Positions 45,615 to 57,833 are shown, counted from the first letter of the stretch. The stretch is DNA of 64,000 nucleotides from Rhodanobacter sp. 67-28 (GCA_001898415.1 MKTU01000074.1:29947-93946); one strand, 5' to 3'. Made by a program: numbers and translations. The notes: generated from the sequence alone by a model not told the origin.

Positions 45615-45766
45615 GGGCACGGCGATCTTCCTGAAGAAAACACGGGTGAAGTCTGCCCAATCCCGCCCGCAGCGTCCATCCATGCGGTGCGGCGGCGACC
45701 GGATGCCGCGGGTTTCGGTGGCGCATGCTGCTAAACTTGCGTGTTTCTGCCACGCCGGTTTCCGCC

Positions 45767-46795
45767 ATGTCCGACGCCCTCACCTACCGCGCCGCCGGCG
45801 TCGATATCGACGCCGGCAATGCCGTGGTCGAACGCATCAAGCCGCTGGTCAAGCGCACCTTCCGCCCCGAGGTGATGGGCGGGCTGGGCGGCTTCGGCGG
45901 CCTGTTCGATCTCTCCGGCCGCTACCGGGAGCCGGTGCTGGTGTCCGGCACCGACGGTGTCGGCACCAAGCTCAAGCTCGCCCAGCAACTGGGCCGGCAC
46001 GACACCATCGGCATCGACCTGGTCGGCATGTGCGTCAACGACGTGCTGGTGCAGGGCGCCGAGCCGCTGTTCTTCCTCGACTACTTCGCCACCGGCAAGT
46101 TGGACGTGGAGACCACCGTGGCCGTGGTCGGCGGCATCGCCAGGGGTTGCGAGCTGGCCGGTTGCGCGCTGATCGGCGGCGAAACCGCCGAGATGCCCGA
46201 CATGTACCCGCCCGGCGAATACGACCTGGCCGGCTTCACCGTCGGCGCGGTGGAAAAGTCACGCATGCTGAGCGGCGCGTCGATCGTGGCCGGCGACGTG
46301 GTGCTGGGCGTCGCCTCGAGCGGGCCGCACTCGAACGGCTATTCGCTGGTGCGCAGGATTCTCGAGCGCGCCGGCAACCCGTGGGAGCTTGATCTCGGCG
46401 GCGTGACCCTGGCCGATGCGCTGATGGCGCCAACCACGATCTACGTGAAGCCGATGCTGGAGTTGTTGAAGGAAAGCGTGGTCCACGGACTCGCCCACAT
46501 CACCGGCGGCGGCCTCAAGGAAAACATCATCCGCGTCGTGCCCGACGGCCTCGGCCTCGCGCTGGACGCATCGGCCATCGTGCTGCCGCCGGTGTTCGAC
46601 TGGCTGATGCGCGAAGGCAAGGTCGCGCGCGAGGAAATGTGGCGCACGTTCAACTGCGGCATCGGCTTCACCGTGATCCTGCCGCCCGACGCCGTGGCCG
46701 ACGCGTCCGCGCTGCTGGCGCAGCACGGCCTGGTCAGCTCGGTGATCGGCGCGGTGGTGAAGGCACAGGACGACGAGCGCGTGCATATCGGCTGA
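45767..46795 (+). CDS. purM: Phosphoribosylformylglycinamidine cyclo-ligase PurM
   Basis: PurM makes AIR from FGAM in the fifth step of purine synthesis. The 342-residue product shows [14 protein letters not shown], the ATP/Mg segment [39 protein letters not shown] and [14 protein letters not shown]. The start at 45767 (MSDALTYR) is typical. It is followed 160 bp later by purN; the gap holds an inverted repeat. Confidence 0.96.
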   Translation: MSDALTYRAAGVDIDAGNAVVERIKPLVKRTFRPEVMGGLGGFGGLFDLSGRYREPVLVSGTDGVGTKLKLAQQLGRHDTIGIDLVGMCVNDVLVQGAEPLFFLDYFATGKLDVETTVAVVGGIARGCELAGCALIGGETAEMPDMYPPGEYDLAGFTVGAVEKSRMLSGASIVAGDVVLGVASSGPHSNGYSLVRRILERAGNPWELDLGGVTLADALMAPTTIYVKPMLELLKESVVHGLAHITGGGLKENIIRVVPDGLGLALDASAIVLPPVFDWLMREGKVAREEMWRTFNCGIGFTVILPPDAVADASALLAQHGLVSSVIGAVVKAQDDERVHIG

Positions 46796-46827
46796 CATAT
46801 CGTGCCCGCCCGCGCTGCGCCGACATA

Positions 46828-46947
46828 CCGTTCGCCCTGAGCGCAGCGCACGCGGAAAGCAACCGGAAATGGCTGCTTTTTCAGGAAGCGAGGAAGCCGA
46901 AGGACCCTTCGACTCCGACCCTGCGGGTCCACGCTCAGGGCGAACGG
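46828..46947. repeat. Inverted repeat in the purM-purN spacer
   Basis: CCGTTCGCCCTGAGCG (46828-46843) and its exact complement (46932-46947) are 16-bp arms ~88 bp apart. The CGTTCGCCCTGAGC word is a common interspersed repeat in Xanthomonadales genomes. It ends 8 bp before the purN start and could form a long stem-loop in the purMN transcript. Confidence 0.7.
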
Positions 46948-46955
46948 CGAAAACC

Positions 46956-47615
46956 ATGACCTCACCAACACGCATCGCCGTCCTCGCCTCCGGCCGCGGC
47001 AGCAATCTCGCCGCGCTGATTGCCGCGCGCGACGCCGGCACCCTGCCGGTGGAATTCGCCCTCGTGGCCAGCGACAAGGCCGACGCCGGCGCGCTGCGCC
47101 TGGCCGAGGCGGCCGGCATCCCCACCCTGGCGCTGTCGCCGAAAGCCTATCCCGATCGCCGCGCCTACGACCTGGACCTGTTCGGCCGCGTTGCCGCCAG
47201 CGGTGCCGAGCTGCTGGTGCTGGCCGGTTTCATGCGCGTGATCGACGCCGAGGCATTGCGTCCGTGGGTCGGCCGCGTGATCAACATCCATCCTTCGCTG
47301 CTGCCGAAGTACCGCGGCCTGCACACCCATCGGCGCGCGCTGGAAGCCGGCGACGCCGAACATGGCGCCAGCGTGCATTTCGTCACCGCCGAGCTCGATG
47401 GCGGCCCGGTGATCGCCCAGGCACGGCTGGCGATCGAGGCCGGCGACGACGAACAGCGCCTGGCCGAGCGCCTGCTGCCGCTGGAACACCGCCTGCTGCC
47501 GGCCGTGCTCGGCCTGCTCGCCAGCGGTCGCCTGCAATGGCGCGACGGCACGGCGCACCATGCCGGGCAGCCGCTGTCGGCCCCGCTGCTGCTGGGCGAC
47601 CACGGCCTGGAGTGA
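46956..47615 (+). CDS. purN: Phosphoribosylglycinamide formyltransferase PurN
   Basis: PurN transfers formyl from 10-formyl-THF to GAR. The 219 residues contain RIAVLASGRGSNLAALI (phosphate binding), GFMRVIDAEALRPWVGRVINIHPSLLPKYRGLHTHRRAL (catalytic N-x-HPSLLP) and GASVHFVTAELDGGPVIAQ. The start at 46956 (MTSPTRIAV) is the first family-consistent methionine. Confidence 0.95.
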   Translation: MTSPTRIAVLASGRGSNLAALIAARDAGTLPVEFALVASDKADAGALRLAEAAGIPTLALSPKAYPDRRAYDLDLFGRVAASGAELLVLAGFMRVIDAEALRPWVGRVINIHPSLLPKYRGLHTHRRALEAGDAEHGASVHFVTAELDGGPVIAQARLAIEAGDDEQRLAERLLPLEHRLLPAVLGLLASGRLQWRDGTAHHAGQPLSAPLLLGDHGLE

Positions 47616-47650
47616 TGCACCATTCAGGCCGGCGCGGGCAGACTCCGGGC

Positions 47651-48355
47651 ATGACCATGCGACCCCTGCTCGCCACCCTGCTGGCCCTTTCCTTCTGGCT
47701 TGGCACCGCCACCGCGGCCACCACGCCGGGCGCCTTCACTGCCACCTACGAGGTGTCGCGCGACGGCAGCCCGATGGGCACCGCCACGGTGAGCCTGCAG
47801 AACGACGGCAACGGTCAGTGGACCTACCGCAAGGCGGTCAAGGGCACCGGCGGCCTCGCCGCGCTGCTCGGCGCCAGCACGGACGAGACCTCACGCTTCC
47901 GCTGGAAGGGCCAACTGCCCGAGGCGATCAGCTACGACTATCAGCTGCGGACCGGGATCAAGGACAAGACGCGCCACCTGCGCGTGGACTGGAACGCCCG
48001 CCAGGTGCACGTCGAGAGCGGCAAGGGCAGCGAGAGCTATCCGGCGCAGCCGGGCATCGTCGAGCGCAACACCTTGCCGCTGGCGCTGGGCGTGGCCCTG
48101 CAGGACGGCCAGCAGCAGGTGGCGCTGGCGGTCGCCGTGCGCCAGCGGGTGGAAACCCAGCAGTTCAGGGTCGTCGGCAAGGAAAACATCCAGGTTCCCG
48201 CCGGCAGCTTCCAGGCCCAGCGGGTCGACCGCACCGATGCCGACCGCGGCTTCAGTGCCTGGTATGCGCCCGAGCGCTACCCGCTGCCGGTCAAGCTGTC
48301 GCAGCACGATGGCGGCGACCTCACGATGGAGCTGGTGAGCTACAAGGCCGACTGA
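47651..48355 (+). CDS. DUF3108 domain exported protein
   Basis: This 234-residue periplasmic protein has a signal peptide (MRPLLATLLALSFWLGTATA) and a β-barrel-like DUF3108 domain: FTATYEVSRDGSPMGTATVSLQ, WTYRKAVKGTGGLAALLGAS, RVVGKENIQVPAGSFQAQRVDR and FSAWYAPERYPLPVKLSQHDGG. The pairing of a DUF3108 gene with purN is conserved in Xanthomonadales. Function unknown. It starts 35 bp after purN and is probably co-transcribed. Confidence 0.85.
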   Translation: MTMRPLLATLLALSFWLGTATAATTPGAFTATYEVSRDGSPMGTATVSLQNDGNGQWTYRKAVKGTGGLAALLGASTDETSRFRWKGQLPEAISYDYQLRTGIKDKTRHLRVDWNARQVHVESGKGSESYPAQPGIVERNTLPLALGVALQDGQQQVALAVAVRQRVETQQFRVVGKENIQVPAGSFQAQRVDRTDADRGFSAWYAPERYPLPVKLSQHDGGDLTMELVSYKAD

Positions 48356-48358
48356 TCC

Positions 48359-48445
48359 GTAGGAGCCCGCTCGCGGGCGATGCTTTTGGCGAATCCCCAA
48401 TGCCGAGTCCCGGCACAAAAGCATCGCCCGCGAGCGAGCTCCTAC
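48359..48445. terminator. 30-bp inverted repeat between convergent DUF3108 and murA genes
   Basis: Two 30-nt arms beginning GTAGGAGC(C/T)CGCTCGCG match at 29 of 30 positions around a 27-nt spacer. They lie between two gene ends, so the long stem probably serves as a bidirectional terminator. The sequence is also a REP-type unit (GTAGGAGC...GCGATGCTTTTG). Confidence 0.75.
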
Positions 48446-48474
48446 GGGTGGGGACGCGGTCCTAGGACGCCGGA

Positions 48475-50066
<1,592 letters not shown>

Positions 50067-50221
50067 GGGCGTTCCATACGGAGTCGTGCCGGCGAAGCCA
50101 TGGGTGGCGCGCGTGGCGGCACCATGGGGCAGGCAAAGACGTTAAAATGCGAATATGCCATGGTAATGGAATTCTTCTGGCACAGAAACGACGTCGGCGC
50201 CCTTCCCCCACTTGAGCTCAC

Positions 50222-51232
50222 ATGAACGCACGCATCGCCCCACCCGCGTCGAACGCGCCGAGCCCCGACGCCATCATCCGCAGCGCCCGTACCGTGATCG
50301 CCACCGAGGCGACCGCGATCGCCGCGCTGGAGCAGCGCATCGGCGACGACTTCGCCGCCGCCTGCAGCCTGATCCTGGCCTGCAAGGGCCGCGTGGTGGT
50401 CAGTGGCATGGGCAAATCCGGCCACGTGGCGCGCAAGATCGCCGCCACCCTGGCTTCCACCGGCACCCCGGCGTTCTTCGTGCACCCGGGCGAAGCCAGC
50501 CACGGCGACCTGGGCATGATCCTGCCGCAGGACGTGGTGTTGGCGATCTCCTACTCGGGCGAGACTGACGAACTGCTGTTCATCCTGCCGGTCATCAAAC
50601 GCCAGGGCATCCCGCTGATCGCGATCACCGGGCGCGCCACCTCCTCGCTGGCGCGCGAGGCCGAGGTACACCTGGATGGCAGCATCTCCAGCGAAGCCTG
50701 CCCGCTCGGGCTGGCGCCGACCACCAGCACCACGGTGGCGCTGGTGCTGGGCGACGCGCTGGCGATCGCGCTGCTGGAGGCGCGCGGCTTCACCGCCGAC
50801 GATTTCGCCCGCTCGCACCCGGCCGGCGCGCTGGGCCGGCGCCTGCTGCTGCACATCAGCGACGTGATGCACAGCGGCGACGACGTGCCGCGGGTGTCGC
50901 CCGATGCCTCGCTCACCACCGCGCTGATGGAAATGACCCGCAAGCAACTGGGCATGACCGCCGTGGTGGATGCCGAGCAGCGCCTGCTGGGGGTGTTCAC
51001 CGACGGTGACCTGCGCCGCGCGCTGGACGACGAGGAGGTCGACCTGCGCGGCGCCCGCGTCGCCGACCTGATGACCCGCGGCCCCAAGACGATCGGCGCC
51101 GAGCGCCTGGCCGCCGAGGCCGCGCAGCTGATGGAGAAGCACCAGATCCACGCGCTGCTGGTGGTCGACGACGAACAGCACGTCGTCGGCGCGCTGAACA
51201 TTCACGATCTGCTTCGTGCGCGCGTGGTCTGA
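50222..51232 (+). CDS. kdsD: Arabinose-5-phosphate isomerase KdsD
   Basis: KdsD converts ribulose-5-P to arabinose-5-P for Kdo, the inner-core sugar of LPS. The 336 residues comprise an N-terminal SIS domain (VVVSGMGKSGHVARKIAATLASTGTPAFFVHPGEASHGDLGMI, AISYSGETDELLFI) and two CBS domains (MHSGDDVPRVSPDASLTTAL..., MTRGPKTIGAERLAAEAAQLM...). First gene of the kdsD-kdsC-lptC-lptA-lptB-rpoN run. Confidence 0.95.
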   Translation: MNARIAPPASNAPSPDAIIRSARTVIATEATAIAALEQRIGDDFAAACSLILACKGRVVVSGMGKSGHVARKIAATLASTGTPAFFVHPGEASHGDLGMILPQDVVLAISYSGETDELLFILPVIKRQGIPLIAITGRATSSLAREAEVHLDGSISSEACPLGLAPTTSTTVALVLGDALAIALLEARGFTADDFARSHPAGALGRRLLLHISDVMHSGDDVPRVSPDASLTTALMEMTRKQLGMTAVVDAEQRLLGVFTDGDLRRALDDEEVDLRGARVADLMTRGPKTIGAERLAAEAAQLMEKHQIHALLVVDDEQHVVGALNIHDLLRARVV

Positions 51233-51298
51233 TTTGCCTTGGCAAATCAGAAAATCAGGCAAGCTCGCGCTTTCGCTCTGAAACCCGAAATCACAATC

Positions 51299-51850
51299 GT
51301 GCCCAATCCCGTCTATCTCACCAATCTTCCGGCAGCGATCCTTGAGCGCGCGGCCCGCGTACGCCTGGCCGTGTTCGACGTCGACGGCACGCTCACCGAC
51401 GGCCGCCTGTGGTACGGCGAGGACGGCCGCGAGACCAAGGTGTTCCACGTGCACGACGGGCTGGGCCTGAAACGGCTGCAGGCCTACGGCGTGCAGGTCG
51501 CACTGATCACCGCGCGGATCAGTCATCCGGTGGCGCTGCGCGCCGAGGAGCTGGACATCGCCCACGTCTACCAGGGCCAGGGCAACAAGCGTGCCTGCCT
51601 GAACGAATTGCTCGACGCGCTGCAATTGCAGCCCGCGCAGGTGGCCTACGTCGGCGACGACCTGCCCGATCTCGCACCGATGCGCGTGGCGGGCCTGGCC
51701 GTGGCGGTGGCCAATGCACACCCGTGGATCGCCGAGGCGGCGCACTGGCAGACGCGTGCGCCCGGCGGCGAAGGCGCGGCGCGCGAGGTGTGCGACCTGA
51801 TCCTGCACGCGCAAGGCCACGGCGACGCCGAGCGGGAGCACTGGCAGTGA
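51299..51850 (+). CDS. kdsC: 3-deoxy-D-manno-octulosonate 8-phosphate phosphatase KdsC
   Basis: This HAD-family phosphatase releases Kdo from Kdo-8-P. The 183 residues contain the nucleophile motif AVFDVDGTLTDGRLWYGEDG, ALITARIS, and the metal motif YVGDDLPDLAPM. I chose GTG at 51299 because homologues begin just before LTNLPAAILERAARVRLAVFD; a TTG at 51239 would add 20 non-conserved residues. Its stop TGA overlaps the lptC start (GTGA). Confidence 0.92.
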   Translation: MPNPVYLTNLPAAILERAARVRLAVFDVDGTLTDGRLWYGEDGRETKVFHVHDGLGLKRLQAYGVQVALITARISHPVALRAEELDIAHVYQGQGNKRACLNELLDALQLQPAQVAYVGDDLPDLAPMRVAGLAVAVANAHPWIAEAAHWQTRAPGGEGAAREVCDLILHAQGHGDAEREHWQ

Positions 51851-52524
51851 GCTTGCGCCAGTGGCTGCGCGACCGGCGCCTGCCGGCCGCCATCGTGCTG
51901 GTCGGCCTCGCCGCGGGCACCAGCCAGTTGCTGCTGTGGTGGCTGGGCCCGGCGCCGCGCGCGCGCGACTTCGTCGGCCCGCCGCGTTCGAGCTACACCT
52001 TGAGCGATGCCCGCGTCACCGAGTTCGGCGTCGACGGCAAGCCCAGCGTGTACCTGCAGGCGCCGCGGGTGGACCGGCGCGAAGGCGACGAGTCGCTGTA
52101 TCTCGACTCGCCCACGTTCCAGATTCCTGCCGAACAGGCCGGCGTGCCGCCGTGGCGCGGCAAGTCGCGCTACGGCTGGGTCAACAAGCCGGGCACCGTG
52201 CTCAAGCTGCAGGGGCCGGTCGAGCTGCACCGGGATGCCTTCACCGACGCGCACGGCGTGGCCCGCCCCGATGCCGGCGTGAAGACCTCGGAAGTCACCG
52301 CGTGGCCGCGCGAAAACCGCCTGGAAACGGCCCAACCCGCCCAGCTCACGCAGGGCGACAGTAGAATGAACGGGGTCGGCATGCGCGCCAACCTCTCTGA
52401 CAACCACCTGGAACTTCTCCATGACGTCCACGGCATCCTCTTTCCGCACCCACGGAATGCTCCGGCTCGCCCTGCTCGTGCTGGGGGCGCTGCTGCTGCA
52501 GCCCGCCCTGGCCAGGAAGGATGA
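51847..52524 (+). CDS. lptC: LPS export system protein LptC
   Basis: LptC anchors in the inner membrane and passes LPS from LptB2FG to LptA. The 225-residue product has one N-terminal helix (LPAAIVLVGLAAGTSQLLLWWLG) and a β-jellyroll with YTLSDARVTEFGVDGKPSVYLQAPRVDR and PVELHRDAFTDAHG. GTG at 51847 overlaps kdsC by 4 bp. The C-terminus carries an extra Ala/Pro/Arg-rich ~25-residue tail ([16 protein letters not shown]) because the frame continues deep into lptA. The conserved domain ends before the overlap. Confidence 0.88.
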   Translation: MSLRQWLRDRRLPAAIVLVGLAAGTSQLLLWWLGPAPRARDFVGPPRSSYTLSDARVTEFGVDGKPSVYLQAPRVDRREGDESLYLDSPTFQIPAEQAGVPPWRGKSRYGWVNKPGTVLKLQGPVELHRDAFTDAHGVARPDAGVKTSEVTAWPRENRLETAQPAQLTQGDSRMNGVGMRANLSDNHLELLHDVHGILFPHPRNAPARPARAGGAAAAARPGQEG

Positions 52525-53044
52525 CCGCAGCCAGCCGATGCGGGTGGTGCATGCCGATTCGTTCAGCGGCTTCAATGCACCCAACAGCGTCACCACGCTC
52601 AACGGCCACGTCGAGCTGAGCCAGGGCACGCTGCGGATCACCGGCGACCTGGCCAAGATCTACGTCGACGGCAACCAGCAGCTGAGCCGCATCGTGGTCA
52701 CCGGCAACGCCCACATCCAGCAACTGGACGATGCCGGCAACCTGATGTCCGGCGACGCGCGCACGCTGGACTACGACAACATCAAGGGCATCGCCACGCT
52801 CAAGGGCCAGGCCGCGGTGCACCAGCAAGGTCGCGGCGAAGCCCATGGCGACACCCTCACCTACAACACGCAGACCAGCGAGATGACCGGCAGCAGCGGC
52901 AACGACGGCATGGTGCACATGATTTTCCTGCCCAAGCCGCAGCCTGCTACCGCGCACTCCGCCACCATCCCTCCCGCCCCCGCGTCTTCCGCCGCGGCGC
53001 CGGCCGCCGCGGCCAGCAGCCCGGCGCCGCAGGGGCAACACTGA
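52421..53044 (+). CDS. lptA: LPS transport periplasmic protein LptA
   Basis: LptA forms the periplasmic bridge carrying LPS to the outer membrane. The 207-residue product has a signal peptide ([21 protein letters not shown]) and an OstA/LptA jellyroll: [38 protein letters not shown]...[22 protein letters not shown]. The tail is Pro/Ala-rich and low-complexity. The first ATG (52421) gives a 104-bp overlap with lptC; the ATG at 52457 is an alternative that still overlaps by 68 bp. Confidence 0.9.
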   Translation: MTSTASSFRTHGMLRLALLVLGALLLQPALARKDDRSQPMRVVHADSFSGFNAPNSVTTLNGHVELSQGTLRITGDLAKIYVDGNQQLSRIVVTGNAHIQQLDDAGNLMSGDARTLDYDNIKGIATLKGQAAVHQQGRGEAHGDTLTYNTQTSEMTGSSGNDGMVHMIFLPKPQPATAHSATIPPAPASSAAAPAAAASSPAPQGQH

Positions 53045-53048
53045 CCCC

Positions 53049-53768
<720 letters not shown>

Positions 53769-53847
53769 ACGAGGGCGTAACGGGCCGCGCTGGCCGCGTC
53801 TCCGGCCACGCGCTAGGATGGCCGCACGTTCCTTCGACCTGGCTGGC

Positions 53848-55305
53848 ATGAAACCCGCATTACAGTTTCGCCTCCACCAGCAACTGACCCTGACGCCGCA
53901 GCTGCAGCAGGCGATCCGCCTGTTGCAGCTGTCGCAGCTGGAGCTGGAAGCCGAACTGCGGCAGATCGCCGAGAGCAACCCGTTGCTGGAGTTTGCCGAG
54001 GAGGCCGAGGACGAGGAAACCGAAGGTCTCGACGACGCCGAGAGCAATTTCCAGCTCGCCGACAAGGCGCCCGAGAGCCACAGCGAGAACGATGAAGGCG
54101 CCATCGACTGGGCCGACGGCGGCGGCGTGGCGGAGTCGCCGATCGACTTCTCCAGCAACAGTCCCGGCAACGGCAGCGGTTCGCGCGGCGACGAGGATTT
54201 CGAGCCGCAGAACGCCGCCCCGGAAACCCTGCAGCAACACCTGACCTGGCAGCTCAACCTGGCCTCGTTCAACCCGCGCGAACACCTGATCGCCACCGTG
54301 CTGATCGACGCGCTCAATCCCGCCGGCTACCTGGCCGAGGGGATGGAAGCGGTGCTCGCCGCGCTGCCAGCCGGCTTCGACGCCAGCGTGGAGGAAGTGG
54401 AGGCGGTGCGTCGCCGGCTGCAGGGCTTCGACCCGGCCGGCGTCGGCAGCCTGGACCTGCGCGACTGCCTGCGCGTGCAACTGGAGCAATTCGACCCCGA
54501 CACCCCGCATCGCAGCCTGGCGCTGCGCATCGTCGACAGCGAGCTGGAATTGCTGGCGCGCAATGACATCGTGCGACTGGCGCGGCGCCTGCATGCCACG
54601 CCCGACGACGTGGCCGAGGCCGCCGTATTGATCCGCAGCCTGGACCCGCGCCCCGGCGCGGCGCTGGACGCCACCCCGGTCGAGTACGTGGCGCCGGACG
54701 CCTATGCGATCCGCGACGGCATGCGCTGGCGGGTCAGCCTCAACCCCGATTCGCAGCCCCGGCTGGGCCTGAACCAGCACTACTGCGGCCTGATCGCCAA
54801 GGCCCGCGGCGAGGATGCCAGCTGGATGCGCGGCCAGCTGCAGGAGGCGCGCTGGCTGATCAAGAGCCTGGAATCGCGCGCCGAAACCCTGCTCAAGGTG
54901 GCCGAGGCGATCGTGCGCCGGCAAAGCGCCTTCCTCGACTACGGCCCGGAGGCGATGCATCCGCTGGTGCTGCGCGAGGTGGCCGAGGAGGTGGGCATGC
55001 ACGAATCCACCATCTCGCGGGTCACCACGCGCAAATACCTGCACACGCCGCGCGGCACCTTCGAGCTGAAGTATTTTTTTTCCAGCGGCGTCTCCACGGA
55101 GGATGGCGGCAGCGCCTCGGCCACCGCGATCCAGGCCATGCTGCGCAAGCTCATCGACGCGGAGAATCCGCGCAAGCCGCTGTCCGACCAGGCCATCGCC
55201 GAAGAATTGCAATCCAAGGGCATCCAGGTCGCCCGCCGCACCGTGGCCAAATACCGGGAGGGGCTGCGCATACCCACATCCAGCGAACGCCAGCGCGCCG
55301 GCTGA
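53848..55305 (+). CDS. rpoN: RNA polymerase sigma-54 factor RpoN
   Basis: This 485-residue sigma factor has region I rich in Gln/Leu (MKPALQFRLHQQLTLTPQLQQAIRLLQLSQLELEAELRQ...NPLLE) and an acidic region II. Region III has the core-binding part, the HTH (MHESTISRVTTRKYLHTPRGTFELKYFFSSGV) and the C-terminal RpoN box ARRTVAKYREGLRIP. The start at 53848 is the family start; the ATG ten codons earlier is an alternative. The lptB-rpoN-hpf order is conserved in proteobacteria. Confidence 0.95.
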   Translation: MKPALQFRLHQQLTLTPQLQQAIRLLQLSQLELEAELRQIAESNPLLEFAEEAEDEETEGLDDAESNFQLADKAPESHSENDEGAIDWADGGGVAESPIDFSSNSPGNGSGSRGDEDFEPQNAAPETLQQHLTWQLNLASFNPREHLIATVLIDALNPAGYLAEGMEAVLAALPAGFDASVEEVEAVRRRLQGFDPAGVGSLDLRDCLRVQLEQFDPDTPHRSLALRIVDSELELLARNDIVRLARRLHATPDDVAEAAVLIRSLDPRPGAALDATPVEYVAPDAYAIRDGMRWRVSLNPDSQPRLGLNQHYCGLIAKARGEDASWMRGQLQEARWLIKSLESRAETLLKVAEAIVRRQSAFLDYGPEAMHPLVLREVAEEVGMHESTISRVTTRKYLHTPRGTFELKYFFSSGVSTEDGGSASATAIQAMLRKLIDAENPRKPLSDQAIAEELQSKGIQVARRTVAKYREGLRIPTSSERQRAG

Positions 55306-55460
55306 TCGGTCGCGGCATGGCGCGGGCGGGAACTTGCTTGTCGCCAAAGTGTTCCCATGTCTTGTAGACGAGATGACTGAAAGACGTGCCAGGTCGAGCC
55401 GACCGCGGCACGTCCACCCGCCGCGAAACGCGGCACTGCACCACCAGAGGAGGCGCCTCC

Positions 55461-55784
55461 ATGCAATTCCAACTCAGCGGCCAGCAGATTGAAGTCACCC
55501 CGGCGCTGCGCGACCACGCCACCGCCAAGCTCGACCGCCTCACCCGCCTCGACGACAAGCTGAAAAGCCTCGTGATCGTGCTCTCGCTGGACAAGCTCCA
55601 GCAGCGCGCCGACGGCACCCTGAGCGTGGTCGGCGGCACCCTGCACGCCGAAGCCACCGAGGCGGACATGTACGCCTCCATCGACGTGCTGTTCGACAAG
55701 CTGGTCGCGCAGTTGCGCAAGTACCGCGAGAAAGTCGCCGACAAGCATCAGCGCGAGGCGCGCGAGGAACGCCAGTACGGCTGA
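55461..55784 (+). CDS. hpf: Ribosome hibernation promoting factor HPF
   Basis: This 107-residue short-form HPF/YfiA protein binds the 30S A/P sites and promotes 70S/100S hibernation in stationary phase. Signature segments are [62 protein letters not shown] and the charged tail. A strong GAGGAGG ribosome-binding site precedes the ATG. It is downstream of rpoN, with a terminator following. Confidence 0.93.
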   Translation: MQFQLSGQQIEVTPALRDHATAKLDRLTRLDDKLKSLVIVLSLDKLQQRADGTLSVVGGTLHAEATEADMYASIDVLFDKLVAQLRKYREKVADKHQREAREERQYG

Positions 55785-55818
55785 TCCCTCCGCGTCGGTT
55801 CGACCATTCGCATGCAGC

Positions 55819-55850
55819 ACGGCTCGCCGGTTCTCCGGCGGGCCGTTCTT
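55819..55850 (+). terminator. Rho-independent terminator after hpf
   Basis: A 12-bp stem ACGGCTCGCCGG / CCGGCGGGCCGT (one G-T pair) with loop TTCT is followed by TCTT. It separates hpf from the hprK unit. Confidence 0.7.
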
Positions 55851-55941
55851 GCCTCTGCACGCCGTGCAAGCCGCAAGCTGGCACAATGGTGGCGGTTCGG
55901 GCGGCCCACGTCGCCCATCACGCGACACAAGGGCCGCAGGC

Positions 55942-56892
55942 TTGGATCGGATCAGCGCGCGACAACTCTACGACGGCGTGCACGAGCGCATGGCGCTGCG
56001 CTGGGTGTCGGGCATGCGCGGCGAATCGCGGCTGCTGGAGCCGGGCGTGGCGCAGGCGCGGCGGCCGTCGCTGATCGGCTACCTCAACATCATCTACCCG
56101 AACAAGATCCAGATCATCGGCTCGGAGGAGCTCAACTACCTCGACGGGCTCGACTCGCGCCAGCGCTGGGAAGTGATGCACAAGATCGCCGCCTACCAGC
56201 CGGTGGCCCTGATCGTGACCAAGGATCAATCCGTTCCCGCCGACCTGCGCGAGGTCGCCGAGGAAACCGACATGCCGCTGTGGATCAGCCCCAAGCGCGG
56301 CCACGAGTTGCTGACCTACCTGCAATATCACCTGGCGCGCATGCTGGCGGCCAAGACCACGCTGCACGGCGTCTTTCTGGAAGTGTTCTCGATCGGCGTG
56401 CTGATCACCGGCGAGGCCGGCTCGGGCAAGAGCGAGCTGGCGCTGGAACTGATCAGCCGCGGCCATCGGCTGGTGGCCGACGACGCCACCGAGTTCACCC
56501 TGATCGCGCCGGACGTGATCGACGGCACCTGCCCCGAGCTGCTGCAGGACCTGCTCGAAGTGCGCGGCCTGGGCGTCCTCAACGTGCGCGAGATGTTCGG
56601 TCACATGTCGGTGAAGACTTCCAAGTACCTGCGCCTGGTGGTGCACCTGAAGCCGCTGCGCGACGGCGAGGAGGCCGATGCGCTCACCCGCCTCACCGGC
56701 GACATCGGCCATCGCCCGATCCTCGACGTGCAGGTGCCGATGATCACCATCCCGGTGGCGTCCGGCCGCAACATCGCGGTGCTGGTCGAAGCCGCGGTGC
56801 GCAGCCACGCGCTGAAGAGCAAGGGCATCGATCCGGCGCAGACCTTCATCGACCGCCAGGCGCACCAGCTGCGCCGACTGCCCCCGTGGTGA
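55942..56892 (+). CDS. hprK: HPr kinase/phosphorylase HprK
   Basis: HprK phosphorylates and dephosphorylates Ser46 of HPr. The 316 residues from TTG at 55942 match the usual family length. Visible are the N-terminal domain ([21 protein letters not shown]), Walker [23 protein letters not shown], the signature region VADDATEF...[11 protein letters not shown] and the C-terminal [23 protein letters not shown]. The longer frame from 55849 includes terminator-adjacent sequence and is unlikely. rapZ follows 4 bp later. No ptsN (IIA-Ntr) gene lies between hpf and hprK. Confidence 0.92.
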   Translation: MDRISARQLYDGVHERMALRWVSGMRGESRLLEPGVAQARRPSLIGYLNIIYPNKIQIIGSEELNYLDGLDSRQRWEVMHKIAAYQPVALIVTKDQSVPADLREVAEETDMPLWISPKRGHELLTYLQYHLARMLAAKTTLHGVFLEVFSIGVLITGEAGSGKSELALELISRGHRLVADDATEFTLIAPDVIDGTCPELLQDLLEVRGLGVLNVREMFGHMSVKTSKYLRLVVHLKPLRDGEEADALTRLTGDIGHRPILDVQVPMITIPVASGRNIAVLVEAAVRSHALKSKGIDPAQTFIDRQAHQLRRLPPW

Positions 56893-56896
56893 ACGC

Positions 56897-57799
56897 ATGA
56901 ACGAGAACGAGCCGCCGCTGACCCCCTTCAACGCCCGCGAGGGAATCCACCTGATCGTGCTCACCGGCCTGTCCGGCGGCGGCAAGACGGTGGCGCTGCG
57001 CGCGCTGGAGGATCTGGAGTTCTACTGCGTCGACAACCTGCCCGGCAGCCTGCTGCCGCACCTGGTGCAGGCCGTGCTGCAGGATCGCAGCAGCCGGCGC
57101 CGGCGCATCGCGGTGGGCATGGACGTGCGCAATCGCGGCGAGGACTTCGCCCACCTGCCCCATGTGTTGTCCGAGCTGGCCGCCTCCGGGGTGGAGCCGC
57201 ACCTGATCTTCCTCGACTGCCGCGACGAGGTGCTGATCAAGCGCTACTCGGAAACCCGCCGGCGCCACCCGCTGGCCTTGCGCGGCGTGTCGCTCGCCGA
57301 TGCGATCGTCGAGGAGCGCCGCCTGCTGCGCCCGCTGATGGCGATCGCCGAGAAGGTGATCGATTCCAGCGACCTCAACGTGCACCAGCTGCGCCGGCTG
57401 GTCGCCACCGGCTACGCGCAGGCCACCGAGGGACTGACCCTGATGTTCCAGTCGTTCGCGTTCAAGCGCGGACTGCCACTGGATGCGGATTTCGTGTTCG
57501 ATGCGCGCTGCCTGCCCAACCCGCACTGGCAACCGCATCTGCGGCCGTTGTCGGGCAAGGACGCGCCGGTGCGCGAATACCTCGACGCCGAGCCCATGGT
57601 GGGCGAGTACTTCGCCGACACCGCGAGCTGGCTCGACCGCTGGATTCCGCGCTTCGAACAGGACGACCGCAGCTACCTGACCGTCTCCATCGGCTGCACC
57701 GGCGGACGCCACCGCTCGGTCTACCTGGTGGAGAAGCTCGCCGCGCACTACCGCAGCCAGCGCGAAGGCGTGCTCACCTTCCACCGCGAGCTCGAATGA
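56897..57799 (+). CDS. rapZ: RNase adapter protein RapZ
   Basis: This 300-residue P-loop protein has Walker A LTGLSGGGKTVALRALED followed by YCVDNLPGSLLPHLVQ. It has FLDCRDEVLIKRYSETRRRHPL and a C-terminal domain with FDARCLPNPHW...GCTGGRHRSVYLVEKLA. In enterobacteria RapZ senses glucosamine-6-phosphate and guides RNase E to the sRNA GlmZ; in other lineages it is a GTPase of unknown target. It is part of the hprK-rapZ-IIA-HPr-EI unit. Confidence 0.94.
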   Translation: MNENEPPLTPFNAREGIHLIVLTGLSGGGKTVALRALEDLEFYCVDNLPGSLLPHLVQAVLQDRSSRRRRIAVGMDVRNRGEDFAHLPHVLSELAASGVEPHLIFLDCRDEVLIKRYSETRRRHPLALRGVSLADAIVEERRLLRPLMAIAEKVIDSSDLNVHQLRRLVATGYAQATEGLTLMFQSFAFKRGLPLDADFVFDARCLPNPHWQPHLRPLSGKDAPVREYLDAEPMVGEYFADTASWLDRWIPRFEQDDRSYLTVSIGCTGGRHRSVYLVEKLAAHYRSQREGVLTFHRELE

Positions 57800-57833
57800 T
57801 GATGCGCGCGAGCCACCCGGCGAGGCCAACCCC

